Of a DNA stretch of 64,000 bases, positions 35,414 to 44,287 are shown piece after piece. Under the pieces are notes generated by a model that saw nothing but the letters and a program-made list of their open reading frames with translations, was not told the DNA's origin and did not search any database. The DNA lies in assembly GCF_000346485.2 (NCBI RefSeq), contig NZ_KQ976354.1, forward strand, positions 2,503,162 to 2,567,161. Reading direction: 5' to 3'. Position 1 is the stretch's first letter; each line of letters opens with the position of its first letter. The translations under genes were made by a program, and so were the position numbers. The DNA comes from Scytonema hofmannii PCC 7110 (GTDB lineage Bacteria > Cyanobacteriota > Cyanobacteriia > Cyanobacteriales > Nostocaceae).

Positions 35414-35996
35414 AATGGCTTATGCAATTGGTCATATCTCAGGCTGTCACCTCAATCCCGCAGTTTCTTTTGGTCTTTGGGCAGCAAAGCGCTTTCCCGG
35501 ATCTGAATTGACCGTTTATATCGGTTCTCAGGTATTTGGAGCCATATTAGGCGCGGGAGTAGTTTATCTGATTGCATCCGGTCAATCAGGATTTACACTG
35601 ACTGGTTCCAATCCACTAGCAACTAATGGTTTTGGAGCAGACCATTCCCCAGGTGCTTTTAATTTACTAGCTTGTTTCCTCGCCGAGCTAGTTTTTACTT
35701 TCATGTTTTTAATGATTATCTTGGGTTCTACTGACCGTCGTGCGCCCCAAGGCTTTGCTCCAATTGCAATTGGTTTAACTTTAACCCTCATTCACCTGAT
35801 TAGCATCCCTGTAACCAACACATCAGTCAATCCAGCCCGTAGCCTTGGTCCAGCAATTTTTGTTGGCGGTTGGGCAATTCAACAGTTGTGGCTTTTCTGG
35901 GTAGCTCCAATTTTGGGAGGTATCTTGGCAGGAATATTCTACTCTCAAGTGTTTGAGTCTCCAACAGTAGAAAGAGAGTTGTCAGAAGTGCGTTAA
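35414..35996 (+). pseudogene. aqpZ: Aquaporin AqpZ, 3' part
   Basis: It continues the aqpZ frame with [20 protein letters not shown] (first NPA box), helices 3-5, and [16 protein letters not shown] (second NPA box with the selectivity-filter Arg), ending SEVR. An ATG at 35391 in the element's right end opens the same frame, giving 201 aa with both NPA boxes, but helix 1 and most of helix 2 are missing, so a working channel is unlikely. Confidence 0.9.
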
Positions 35997-36063
35997 ATCA
36001 AGAAATACGCTGCTAGGACGAAAAAGTTGATAAAGTAGTCCTCATTTCCTAACTCTCTTCTAA

Positions 36064-36236
36064 GAGGATGTTTGAAAAGTCTCAATTAATACAGCCTTAG
36101 CGATTGGAAATCGCGGCTATACAAGCAAAACCCACCTACGTGGGTTTTAATATCTTGATTTTCCGTTAGTCCGCGCAGGCGGACTTCGTTTGTATAGTAG
36201 CTCACTATATGAGACCAAAACTTTTCAAACATCCTC
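36064..36236. mobile_element. MITE-like element containing repeat family A
   Basis: Inverted termini GAGGATGTTTGAAAAGT (36064-36080) and its complement (36220-36236) are perfect over 17 bp and flanked by TAA on both sides. The 173-bp interior is two inverted family A units, with GCGATTGGAAATCGC at 36099 and GTCCGCGCAGGCGGAC at 36169. No coding capacity. Confidence 0.6.
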
Positions 36237-36322
36237 TAAAATTCCCATTCTTTATAAACGCTTAAGATTTATATGTAGAGACGCGTTATGACGTGTCTCT
36301 ACACATTACTATATATCTTTGA

Positions 36323-36556
36323 GATTCGATTAAAGTTAGTGCTATTTTTCTCTATCAACTTCATAATTTAGATGTCACTCAAGAATCTCTTTTACCAATG
36401 AACATCAAAGAATCCATTGAAAAAGTGAGCAAAGGAGAAATAGACGCAGCGTTTTACACGGCGGGTATAGGGACTCCTTTGCTAAAGAATATTTCTGCTA
36501 AGGATGGTTCATTTTTGTTAAAAAATTACTCGTTCCAAAACAGGTATATGGCTTAG
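36323..36556 (+). pseudogene. Remnant of a TAXI-type TRAP transporter solute-binding protein
   Basis: There are 78 open codons without a start, reading LHNLDVTQESLLPMNIKESI, EKVSKGEIDAAFYTAGIGTP and LLKNISAKDGSFLL. The GEIDAAFYTAGIGTP segment resembles the TAXI family core. Both ends of the protein are missing. The region 36557-36710 after it has no clear frame. Confidence 0.5.
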
Positions 36557-36710
36557 CGAAAGCATCATACTCTCGTGCTTCTCAACTTAGGAAAAAAGAC
36601 CCCTTTTGGAAACTATTTAGTATTACAGAAGCCAAAAGCTCTCGTTTTCAGAGCATAAATTACCACCTTGGTGTCAGAAACTTTCTGAAAGAGAATTAAA
36701 TTTGCTCAGA

Positions 36711-36737
36711 TACCGGACTTCTTTAAGAAGTCCGGTA
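36711..36737 (-). terminator. Hairpin terminator of the alpha/beta hydrolase gene
   Basis: An 11-bp perfect stem TACCGGACTTC / GAAGTCCGGTA surrounds a TTTAA loop, 22 nt beyond the leftward hydrolase stop. It has the same loop and core as the hairpin at 10024-10056. Confidence 0.55.
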
Positions 36738-36758
36738 ACTTGCAGCCCCTCACAAAAA

Positions 36759-37622
36759 TCAGCTTGTTAAAAACTCACGAATATACTGATTGACCAATTG
36801 AGGCTGTTCTTGCTGTACCCAATGGCTGCAGTTGGGAATGTATTTGATTTGCAAATCTTTTACATAAGCTTCTGTACCATAGGTCAGTTCTTTACCAAGT
36901 GCAGTATCGTTTTCTGCCCAAATCATTAATGTTGGAACTTCTAACACACCCCAACTTCCGGTGAGGATTTTTTGTTGGGAAAAATTGCGGTAATAATTCA
37001 ACATTGCTGTTAAAGCACCTCGTTTAGCTGCCGCGTTTTTATAAGCTTCAATATCTTCTTTAGTGAAAGCATTTTTGTTAATCGCTAACCCTCTAAAAGC
37101 ATTTTCTAGGAATTGATAATCAGAAGCTTGTATGATAAATTCAGGTAAACTGGGAAGCTGAAAAAAGAAAGCATAGGAACTGCGTAATAACTGTTGCGGA
37201 GTCCGTAATCCTTCGCTAAATTTTGCAGGATGAGGCAAATTGAGGATAATTAATCGCTCTATCATCTCAGGATAAGAATAGGCAAAATTCCATGCAATCG
37301 CACCACCCCAATCATGTCCCACCAAAGTACACTTTTCGTATCCTAACCCTGTAATAACTCCCTCAATATCCCTCACAAATTCATCCATTACATAAGCCGA
37401 TTGATTTTTTGGCTTATCACTGTCGTTGTATCCGCGCAAGTCAACAGCAACGACTTTAAAATCCTTAGCAAATTCCGGTATTTGATAACGCCAGGAATAC
37501 CAAAACTCAGGAAATCCGTGCAACATCAACATTAAAGGACCCTCTCCCTGAGTCACATAGTGCAGTTTCACGCCGTTGGTAAGAATATATTCGTGCTTCC
37601 AAGTCTCTTTTGTAACGAACAT
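36759..37622 (-). CDS. Alpha/beta hydrolase, epoxide hydrolase-like
   Basis: The protein has 287 aa. LHGFPEFWYSWRYQIP carries the HGFP oxyanion-hole motif. The nucleophile elbow is VGHDWGG with Asp104. The acid is in IWAENDTAL and the catalytic His in PNCSHWVQQEQP. Nucleophilic aspartate with HDWGG is typical of soluble epoxide hydrolases and some haloacetate dehalogenases. No signal peptide. The natural substrate is unknown. It stands alone with a hairpin terminator. Confidence 0.9.
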   Translation of the reverse strand: MFVTKETWKHEYILTNGVKLHYVTQGEGPLMLMLHGFPEFWYSWRYQIPEFAKDFKVVAVDLRGYNDSDKPKNQSAYVMDEFVRDIEGVITGLGYEKCTLVGHDWGGAIAWNFAYSYPEMIERLIILNLPHPAKFSEGLRTPQQLLRSSYAFFFQLPSLPEFIIQASDYQFLENAFRGLAINKNAFTKEDIEAYKNAAAKRGALTAMLNYYRNFSQQKILTGSWGVLEVPTLMIWAENDTALGKELTYGTEAYVKDLQIKYIPNCSHWVQQEQPQLVNQYIREFLTS

Positions 37623-37746
37623 TTTTAAAATCCTCTGTCATTTGTCATTGGTCTACTAAGTTCTTACTTGGTCTTTTCCTTTGGATAGATGTATTGCTTG
37701 AACAGATTTGCTAAATATTTAGCCATAATTACAATATTTAAATAGT

Positions 37747-38562
37747 ATGACGCAACAGTTAATACACTATCACTCATCCTGGATTGAGAAGCTCGCTCGA
37801 TTCGGTTATATATCTAAAGGAATAGTTTACAGTATCGTTGGACTACTAGCAGCACAGGTGGCTTTTGGTAGTGGTGGAAGGACAACTGATACCCAAGGTG
37901 CTTTGCATACAATCGTTGCTCAACCATTTGGAAAGTTTTTGCTTGCTTTAGTCGCAATTGGATTAATTGGATATGTCATTTTGCGGTTTGTGCAAGCCAT
38001 CAAAGATCCAGAAAATAAAGGCACTGATGCCAAAGGAATAGCACAAAGAATTGGTTATGCAATTAATGGTTTTGTATATGCAGGTTTAGCTTGGACTGCA
38101 GTGCAAATTATTTTAGGTTCTGGTAACACTGGTAGTAGTAACTCTACACAAGACTGGACAGCACAACTTCTTTCTCAGCCTTTTGGTCAATGGTTAGTTG
38201 GTACTATAGGGGCGTTTACTATCGGTTTGGGATTCTATGAGTTTTATGAAGCCTTTAGTGCTAAATTTCGACGACATCTTAACTTAACTGAATTAGATGA
38301 TTCAGAACGAAAGTTAGTCATGGGTATTTCTAGATTTGGTTTAATAGCACGGGGTATAGTTTTCTGTATTATTGGCTGGTTTTTAATTCAAGCAGCCACT
38401 TTATCTGATGCTAGTAAAGCAGGTGGGTTGGATTTGGCTTTGCAAACGTTAGCACAGCAACCTTACGGTCCCTGGCTTTTAGGTATTGTTGCGCTTGGTT
38501 TGATTGCATACGGCATTTACATGGTAATTCAAGCGCGGTATCGTCATGTAATGACGCGTTGA
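37747..38562 (+). CDS. DUF1206 membrane protein
   Basis: The protein has 271 aa with six membrane segments in three repeated pairs, each starting with a similar motif: ARFGYISKGIVYSIVGLLAA, QRIGYAINGFVYAGLAWTAV and SRFGLIARGIVFCIIGWFLI. This triplicated two-helix unit is the DUF1206 signature. Function is unknown. The stop overlaps the start of a heptamer array. Confidence 0.88.
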   Translation: MTQQLIHYHSSWIEKLARFGYISKGIVYSIVGLLAAQVAFGSGGRTTDTQGALHTIVAQPFGKFLLALVAIGLIGYVILRFVQAIKDPENKGTDAKGIAQRIGYAINGFVYAGLAWTAVQIILGSGNTGSSNSTQDWTAQLLSQPFGQWLVGTIGAFTIGLGFYEFYEAFSAKFRRHLNLTELDDSERKLVMGISRFGLIARGIVFCIIGWFLIQAATLSDASKAGGLDLALQTLAQQPYGPWLLGIVALGLIAYGIYMVIQARYRHVMTR

Positions 38563-38688
38563 CCAGTGACCAGTGACCAGTGACCAGTGACCAGTGACCA
38601 GTGACCAGTGACCAGTAACCAGTGACCAGTAACCAGTGACCAGTAACCAGTGACCAGTGACCAGTGACCAGTGACCAGTGACCAATGA
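38561..38688. repeat. GACCAGT heptamer array, about 17 copies
   Basis: It is essentially uninterrupted 7-bp repeats with rare GTAACCA variants. It starts at the DUF1206 stop and ends a few bases before the next start. This is the longest such array in the window. Confidence 0.9.
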
Positions 38689-38691
38689 CAA

Positions 38692-39852
38692 ATGACAAAT
38701 GACAACCTGGAAATAAGAGGTGTTTGGCTTACCACAACTGATAGCAAGGTTCTGAATTCACAGCAAAACATTGCAGAAGCTATGCAGTTCCTTGCTGAGA
38801 CAGGATTTAATGTTGTTTTTCCCGTGGTTTGGACTAGGGGAACAACAATATATCCGAGTCGAGTCATGCAACAAACCTTTGGTACAGACATTCACCCGCT
38901 TTTTCTTGGACGAGATCCTTTGGCAGAATTGATTGTTGAGGCGCAACGGGTAGGGATAAAGGTGATTCCTTGGTTGGAATACGGATTTGCTAGTTCCTAC
39001 AACTTGAATGGCGGACCAATCCTGGCAAAAAAACCTGAATGGGCGGCGATTGATAGTGAGGGCAATTTACTGAAAAAAAACGGTTTTGAATGGCTAAACG
39101 CTCTAGACCCAGAAGTTCAAGGTTTTATGTTAAGCTTGGTATTGGAAATCGTTAAAAATTATACAGTAGACGGTATCCAAGGTGACGATCGCTTTCCTGC
39201 TTTGCCTAGTGAAGGTGGTTACGACCTTAATACTATAGATAGATATCGTCAGCAGTTTGGGGAAGAACCACCAAAAAACCCTAAAGATAAACAATGGCTG
39301 CGATGGCGTGCTGATATTCTCACTGCATTTCTAGCCCAGTTGTATCAAGAAGTAAAAGCTGTCAATCCCAACCTAATAGTATCTATTGCTCCTAATATTT
39401 ATGACTGGGCGTATAAAGAATACCTACAGGACTCTCCTACTTGGATAGAAAAGGGATTAGTAGATATCATTCATCCCCAAATTTATCGACGAGACTTTGC
39501 TGCATACAAAGGAATTGTTGATAGATTGGTCACCGAGCAGTTCACAGATGCTACACTGCCAAGATTAGCACCAGGAATTCTTATGAAAGTAGGTTCTTAC
39601 CGCATCAGTCCAGAATACTTATTACAGAGTATTCAGTACAATCGTACTCTGGGCATTCTAGGGGAAGTCTTTTTTTTCTATGAAGGTTTGCGAGAAAACA
39701 ATAATGCCCTAGCCCAAGTGCTACGACAAGATTCCTACTCCCAGGTTGCCACATTCCCTTCCCTATCGGACTTAAATCGAGGTAGAGTAATCGAGAAACC
39801 TTCATTTTCTGTTTTTCAAAAGCTGCTAGGTTTTCTGAAAAATCTTATCTAG
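38692..39852 (+). CDS. Glycoside hydrolase-like GHL10 family protein
   Basis: The protein has 386 aa. The TIM-barrel family (PF02638-like) is shown by EIRGVWLTTTDSKVL, GFNVVFPVVWTRGTTIYPS, VIPWLEYGF, DGIQGDDRFP and IDIIHPQIYRRD-like segments (here VDIIHPQIYRRDFAAY). Acidic residues in the DD and E positions fit a glycosidase, though activity is unproven for the family. No signal peptide. The chosen ATG lies in degenerate repeat-derived sequence, so the natural start could be slightly downstream. Confidence 0.88.
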   Translation: MTNDNLEIRGVWLTTTDSKVLNSQQNIAEAMQFLAETGFNVVFPVVWTRGTTIYPSRVMQQTFGTDIHPLFLGRDPLAELIVEAQRVGIKVIPWLEYGFASSYNLNGGPILAKKPEWAAIDSEGNLLKKNGFEWLNALDPEVQGFMLSLVLEIVKNYTVDGIQGDDRFPALPSEGGYDLNTIDRYRQQFGEEPPKNPKDKQWLRWRADILTAFLAQLYQEVKAVNPNLIVSIAPNIYDWAYKEYLQDSPTWIEKGLVDIIHPQIYRRDFAAYKGIVDRLVTEQFTDATLPRLAPGILMKVGSYRISPEYLLQSIQYNRTLGILGEVFFFYEGLRENNNALAQVLRQDSYSQVATFPSLSDLNRGRVIEKPSFSVFQKLLGFLKNLI

Positions 39853-39870
39853 GATTTGGGGAGTGATGGC

Positions 39871-40299
39871 GTGGAATACAACTTTCAGGTAGAAAGAGTC
39901 ATGGAGACTCTCAAACAAGATTTGCCAACATTGTTTGAAAAAGATATATCTTACGAAATTTACACACAAGACATCTATTTTCAAGACCCAGTTAATAAAT
40001 TTAAAGGAAAATTAAGCTACCGTATCATTTTTTGGACTTTGCGATTTCACGCACAACTCTTCTTCACTAAAATTTTCTTTGATTTACATGAAGTGTCTCA
40101 ACCAGACAAGGACATCATTTTAGCAAAATGGACTGTTAGGGGTATTTTGCGTGTTCCTTGGAAAGCTAAACTCTATTTTAATGGTTACTCAACTTACAAA
40201 CTCAACCAAAATGCTGTAATCTACGAGCAGATCGACACTTGGGATCGAAAACCAGGAGAAATTTTGCAGCAGTTTTTCCGTAAAGGAGGAGATATTTAA
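39871..40299 (+). CDS. DUF2358 domain protein
   Basis: About 142 aa from the GTG at 39871, which has a GGGGAG ribosome site 7 nt before it; TTG 39856 and ATG 39901 are alternatives. The pattern ETLKQDLPTLFEKDISYEIY, TQDIYFQDPVNKFKGKLSYR and AKWTVRGILRVPWKAKLYFN is that of the NTF2-like DUF2358 family of cyanobacteria and plants. Function is unknown. It is 18 bp after the GHL10 gene and 1 bp before the next gene, so probably in one operon. Confidence 0.85.
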   Translation: MEYNFQVERVMETLKQDLPTLFEKDISYEIYTQDIYFQDPVNKFKGKLSYRIIFWTLRFHAQLFFTKIFFDLHEVSQPDKDIILAKWTVRGILRVPWKAKLYFNGYSTYKLNQNAVIYEQIDTWDRKPGEILQQFFRKGGDI

Positions 40300-40300
40300 G

Positions 40301-41017
40301 ATGTTATCTTTAGCCTTAAATATTAGCCCATTATTAGGTAATCTGTTAGCTACATTGCTAACATTTGTTTATGTATTCGGATTACTAGCACTGTTGAATT
40401 GGTGTGTTTTAAATTTTAAATTACCACAAGATATTAGTCGTAAAATTACTCATATTGGTGCAGGATCTACTATTGGGTTTTTACCTCTTTACAATGATTT
40501 ACACTGGTCTAAGTACCTAAATGTAGCAGTTTTTGTATTGTGGATTTTTCTTCTCGTGCAGAAAGGTCTATTTGCCAATCCAGATGACGAAGCTGTTATA
40601 ACCATGACGCGCACGGGTGATAGACGCGAACTCCTTAGAGGTCCTCTTTTTTTTGTTATTGTCGCGACTATTTGCGGCACGTTCTTTTATAAAGAGTTTG
40701 TTGGAATTGTCGCAATGGCAAGCCTGGGTTGGGGTGATGGCATTGCACCAATAGTTGGTCGTCGAGTTGGTAGAATAAAGTACACGATTTTAAGTTCCAA
40801 AACACTAGAAGGTAGCCTTTCAATGTTAGTTTTCGCCTTCATTGCTAGTGTCTTTTTTGTTTGGCTCGTGACACCCAATCAAGTCAATTTTATGAGAATT
40901 TTCCTACTTGCATTAGTTGCTACTCTTATAGAAGGATGCAGTCCAAAAGAAGTTGACAATATTTTGATACCAGTAGGGGTTATTATCGCAGCATTGCTGA
41001 CTCTTTCTAGCGAATAG
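40301..41017 (+). CDS. Phytol kinase-like / phosphatidate cytidylyltransferase-family membrane protein
   Basis: The protein has 238 aa with about six or seven membrane segments. DISRKITHIGAGSTIGFLPL near the N-terminus and ASLGWGDGIAPIVGRRVG with SSKTLEGSLSM in the second half are the motifs of the VTE5/FOLK (phytol or farnesol kinase) branch. In cyanobacteria this branch recycles phytol from chlorophyll for tocopherol. It follows the DUF2358 gene after one base. Assignment to phytol rather than another polyprenol is inference. Confidence 0.82.
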   Translation: MLSLALNISPLLGNLLATLLTFVYVFGLLALLNWCVLNFKLPQDISRKITHIGAGSTIGFLPLYNDLHWSKYLNVAVFVLWIFLLVQKGLFANPDDEAVITMTRTGDRRELLRGPLFFVIVATICGTFFYKEFVGIVAMASLGWGDGIAPIVGRRVGRIKYTILSSKTLEGSLSMLVFAFIASVFFVWLVTPNQVNFMRIFLLALVATLIEGCSPKEVDNILIPVGVIIAALLTLSSE

Positions 41018-41143
41018 AATTCGCGGCTATACAAGCAAAACCCGCCTACGCGGGTTGAATATTCCTAGCTGTTTGTTAGACTCTTCTTAGGGATTTCCAA
41101 GAAATAAATTATCTATCTTGTGGGATGGGCGTCCCCGCCCGTC
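41009..41143. repeat. Repeat families A (41009-41060) and B (41090-41143)
   Basis: The family A unit begins in the last codons of the phytol-kinase-like gene and ends in a CCCGCCTACGCGGG hairpin. The family B unit (GGGATTTCCAAGAAATAAAT, then a GGGCGTCCCCGCCC hairpin) matches 60998-61052 closely. Confidence 0.7.
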
Positions 41144-41211
41144 TTCCATTAGTCTCTTATGAAAGTTGGTAGTTCCGATGTATGCGAAGACAGCGCAACT
41201 ACGAACCTTAA

Positions 41212-42696
41212 TTAAAGAAAACACTTAGAGACAAAGTTACCATGTAAACCATAAGGTACATGGTGCTTGAGATGCAATTTTGCGATCGCACCCCGTTCAA
41301 AGTCTTTAGCGTCTAAAATAACTACATCTGAACGATGATGGGTAGAATCGTACACTAAAGCCAGTAACCAACCATCATCTTCTCTTTCAGAACCCGGACG
41401 CGGTACAAAAATGGGTTCGCTAGCAAAACCATGAGGTGCAGCACTCCAAAGTTGTCGTTTACCAGATTCTAAATCGACTTTCAAAAATGCTTGCAATGGT
41501 GCATTTCCACTACTCGCGTGTGCTGCACCCGTATATAAGTAACGATATGGACGCCCAACTTTTTGGGGATGCATGGTGGGAAACTCACAGCACTGGCTTT
41601 CCAGCAACTTTCTTTGAACAGTTTTTTGCTGAAGATTGAGATTGAAGCGCCACAATTGTCCTGGCTGAAGAGCATCAAAATCAACTTCCCGAAAATCGCT
41701 TTCCGGTTCTACTTGTTGAAGTGATTCGTAGCAAATGGAGTCAACCACAACTTCATCCCCCACTTCAAAAGCATTGGCGTGGTGGAACACAAAACCAGAG
41801 TGAGTTTCTATAATCTGAACGTTCTTCTGTTTCGGGTTGCGAGAAATAATAATGATGCGAGTCGGTTGGTGCGGCTGAAACTTGATACACTCTCCTGCAC
41901 CACGCATTCCCAAGACAAAAGGTAAGGGGTTGAAGGTTACGGGATTTTGAAAAAAGATGCAATAATTTGGAGTGATAGCAAAATCGTGGATAAAGGCAAA
42001 ACCTGGCACTTTATGGGAGTGCTTAGTGACGACTTCGCCTTTATCGTTTAGCTCAAAAATAGTAATGGTGGTGGAGAGTCCCGGTTTGATAGAAAAGTTA
42101 ACTAGTCTTCTACCACCATCACGACTTGGATCAAAACGAGGATGGGCTGAGAAGGCTTCACCTTCTAATAAAACGCCATTGAAATGTTCTTTCCCTAAAG
42201 TCTCCAAAGTGTAAGGATCGAGGCGGTGGGGGTCAGCCGCTTCCCACAGAGCCAGCAATTTTTCACCCCAATAAATTACGTTTGTATTGGCAATATTTTT
42301 TAGCTTGAAATCAAAGGCATTTGCAAAGACTCCACCAGGCTTTTGCGTACCAAAGACTCCGCGATAAAGAATCTTGCCAGCTTTTTGTTCTTCCAAGTAA
42401 GCAGCAGTGCGGACATAGCGGTTGCTAAAATGGGCGCGTCCATCAATAAAGGTGACGCGAGAAATCATACCATCTCCATCAAAGGGGTGATGAATATGTT
42501 GACCGTTAATGTCTAGCAATCCTGGACCGTTTCTAAATAAAGTACCGTGAAGTTCCGAGGGAATTTCCCCTTCTATATCACTAATCCAATAATCACACTC
42601 TTGTTTGAGAGATTGATACCCTTTCTGCCAATTAGCACGAGTATATGATTTTTCTGGAACTGTAGAGGCTCGTTCGTAGAGTTGAAAAGATTGCAT
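41212..42696 (-). CDS. Carotenoid oxygenase (RPE65/CCD family)
   Basis: The protein has 494 aa. Four iron-binding histidines are visible in their usual contexts: FSAHPRFDP, GFAFIHDFAITPNY, FVFHHANAFE and PYGLHGNF at the C-terminus. RNGPGLLDINGQHIHHPFDG near residue 55 is the family's substrate-tunnel region. Such enzymes cleave carotenoids or apocarotenoids; in cyanobacteria they are often apocarotenoid 15,15'-oxygenases making retinal. The substrate cannot be set from sequence. It is immediately followed on the same strand by heptamer repeats. Confidence 0.93.
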   Translation of the reverse strand: MQSFQLYERASTVPEKSYTRANWQKGYQSLKQECDYWISDIEGEIPSELHGTLFRNGPGLLDINGQHIHHPFDGDGMISRVTFIDGRAHFSNRYVRTAAYLEEQKAGKILYRGVFGTQKPGGVFANAFDFKLKNIANTNVIYWGEKLLALWEAADPHRLDPYTLETLGKEHFNGVLLEGEAFSAHPRFDPSRDGGRRLVNFSIKPGLSTTITIFELNDKGEVVTKHSHKVPGFAFIHDFAITPNYCIFFQNPVTFNPLPFVLGMRGAGECIKFQPHQPTRIIIISRNPKQKNVQIIETHSGFVFHHANAFEVGDEVVVDSICYESLQQVEPESDFREVDFDALQPGQLWRFNLNLQQKTVQRKLLESQCCEFPTMHPQKVGRPYRYLYTGAAHASSGNAPLQAFLKVDLESGKRQLWSAAPHGFASEPIFVPRPGSEREDDGWLLALVYDSTHHRSDVVILDAKDFERGAIAKLHLKHHVPYGLHGNFVSKCFL

Positions 42697-42702
42697 ATTG
42701 TT

Positions 42703-42775
42703 AATTGTTAGTTGTTAGTTGTTAGTTGTTGGTTGTTAGTTGTTTGCGAATAACCACTAACTACTAACCACTAAC
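42703..42775. repeat. GTTAGTT heptamer array with complementary arm
   Basis: About five GTTAGTT/GTTGGTT copies are followed by CACTAACTACTAACCAC, able to fold back on them. It lies between the carotenoid oxygenase start and the transporter stop. Confidence 0.7.
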
Positions 42776-44121
42776 TCTTGCGTTTCTGGTGTCTCAGTTT
42801 GAGAGTCGGAAGAGGGTAACCATTTGAGGAATGGCAATGGCAGCAACGTACTGAAGTTCGTAATCAGAACTAACAGCCACAGAGAATCAAAATTCGATTC
42901 AGTTATGCCCATGACGTGCATCAATACCGCCCCTAATTCGTAGGAAAGCAGTCCCGCTAAGTTTGTTACGGACATTAAGAGGGCAAATAATGTTGCTTCC
43001 ACGCCCGCAGGACAAAGCCTTGCTGCTAGTACTAAAACGGGCATATAAGCAATTTGTCCCATTGCAGTTAAAATGAGGCTATCACCCAAACTAAACCAGT
43101 GGTCATCTATACCTAAAGCGCGGTTGGTATGAGTCACTAGCAGCAGCATTGTCATTCCTAAGACTGCTGATAGAACTGTACTCCAACCAAAAATGACTCT
43201 GTAGGGAACAGTTTTGAGGAAACGCTGAAAAATCCAAATACCAATCAGGGATGCAACACTTGTTACTAAGCGCACTCGTCCCAAAAATTCTGGTTCAAAG
43301 TGCAATTCGTTGGTGGTAAAAAAGAAGAAAGCTGAGTCTGCTGTTGGTGTGGCTTGCCAAAGAAAAAGAAACAATGTCGGTAGCCAAATTGCTTTCTGAG
43401 TTATGGCTTGACGCAGTTGGCCAATTTGATGCTTGATGTTAACAAAATTTGTAGGCTCGCTGTTATTTACATCTTTAGCAATAGGTGACTCAGCAATCAA
43501 CCAAGCTACTGCGGAGACAATCAGCGGAAATGTTGCGGTGATCCAAAAGACGGTGCGGGTGGTGAAGTGCTGTAGCAAAAAACCGCTAAAGTATGCTGTA
43601 ATTAAACTTCCTAAAGCGGATGCACCCCAAGTCAAAGATTGGAGAGAACCTGCTTCTGCTTGGGATTCTGTTCTTGCTCTTTCGACTACCAAGGAGTCAA
43701 CAATGACATCGCTGACAGCAACCGAGAGGGAACCAAGTGCGATCGCCAGTGTTGCTGCTATCGGTGTATGAACGATTGTGGCAAGACTAACCCAAGAAAT
43801 TGCTCCTAGTATTCCCGACAGGACTAAATAAGGACGCCGTCGGTAACCAAATATAGGCAACCCATCTGAAATAAAACCAAATAGTGGCTTGATAATCCAG
43901 GGAAGGGCTACTATGCCTAACATTGCCGAAACTTGAGCTGGAGTTAACCCCAATTCATCCTTAAGGAAGAAGCTAACGGCAAGACGTGCTAACCCTAAAA
44001 TACCTTGAACAAAGTAGACGGTAAGAATGGCGACTAGCTCGGTAGTTGGTTCGTTACCGAAAAAAACTTTTTCCCGTACTGAGTCTTTGACCTTGGACAA
44101 GCCAGAGGAAGAAACCAGCAT
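42757..44121 (-). CDS. BT1/folate-biopterin transporter family (MFS)
   Basis: The protein has 454 aa and about 12 membrane segments. Motifs VYFVQGILGLARLAVSFFLK, LPWIIKPLFGFISDGLPIFG and YRRRPYLVLSGILGAISW are those of the folate-biopterin transporter family (FBT), which includes the Synechocystis and plastid folate carriers. It probably imports folates or pterins across the cytoplasmic membrane. It is upstream of the carotenoid oxygenase on the same strand, 60 bp apart. Confidence 0.9.
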   Translation of the reverse strand: MLVSSSGLSKVKDSVREKVFFGNEPTTELVAILTVYFVQGILGLARLAVSFFLKDELGLTPAQVSAMLGIVALPWIIKPLFGFISDGLPIFGYRRRPYLVLSGILGAISWVSLATIVHTPIAATLAIALGSLSVAVSDVIVDSLVVERARTESQAEAGSLQSLTWGASALGSLITAYFSGFLLQHFTTRTVFWITATFPLIVSAVAWLIAESPIAKDVNNSEPTNFVNIKHQIGQLRQAITQKAIWLPTLFLFLWQATPTADSAFFFFTTNELHFEPEFLGRVRLVTSVASLIGIWIFQRFLKTVPYRVIFGWSTVLSAVLGMTMLLLVTHTNRALGIDDHWFSLGDSLILTAMGQIAYMPVLVLAARLCPAGVEATLFALLMSVTNLAGLLSYELGAVLMHVMGITESNFDSLWLLVLITNFSTLLPLPFLKWLPSSDSQTETPETQELVVSS

Positions 44122-44287
44122 TGATAAATAATTTTTAAGATTTATCGACTTTTATATATCATATCTATTTTTTGTGAAGAACGTGTGGAGATGTCAAACC
44201 TTCTCAAGTACGGTTCAGCGTAATGCTCTATGGGCATGAAGCAACAGTTCACAGCGAAGTTAATTATTTGCTTGACGAAATATAAGA

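Noticed and set aside
38561..38688. CRISPR-like array
   Set aside because: The period is 7 bp with no spacers; it is a short tandem repeat.
38411..38891. Leftward frames rich in LVTGHWS repeats
   Set aside because: They are translations of the GACCAGT heptamer array; no protein family and no ribosome sites.
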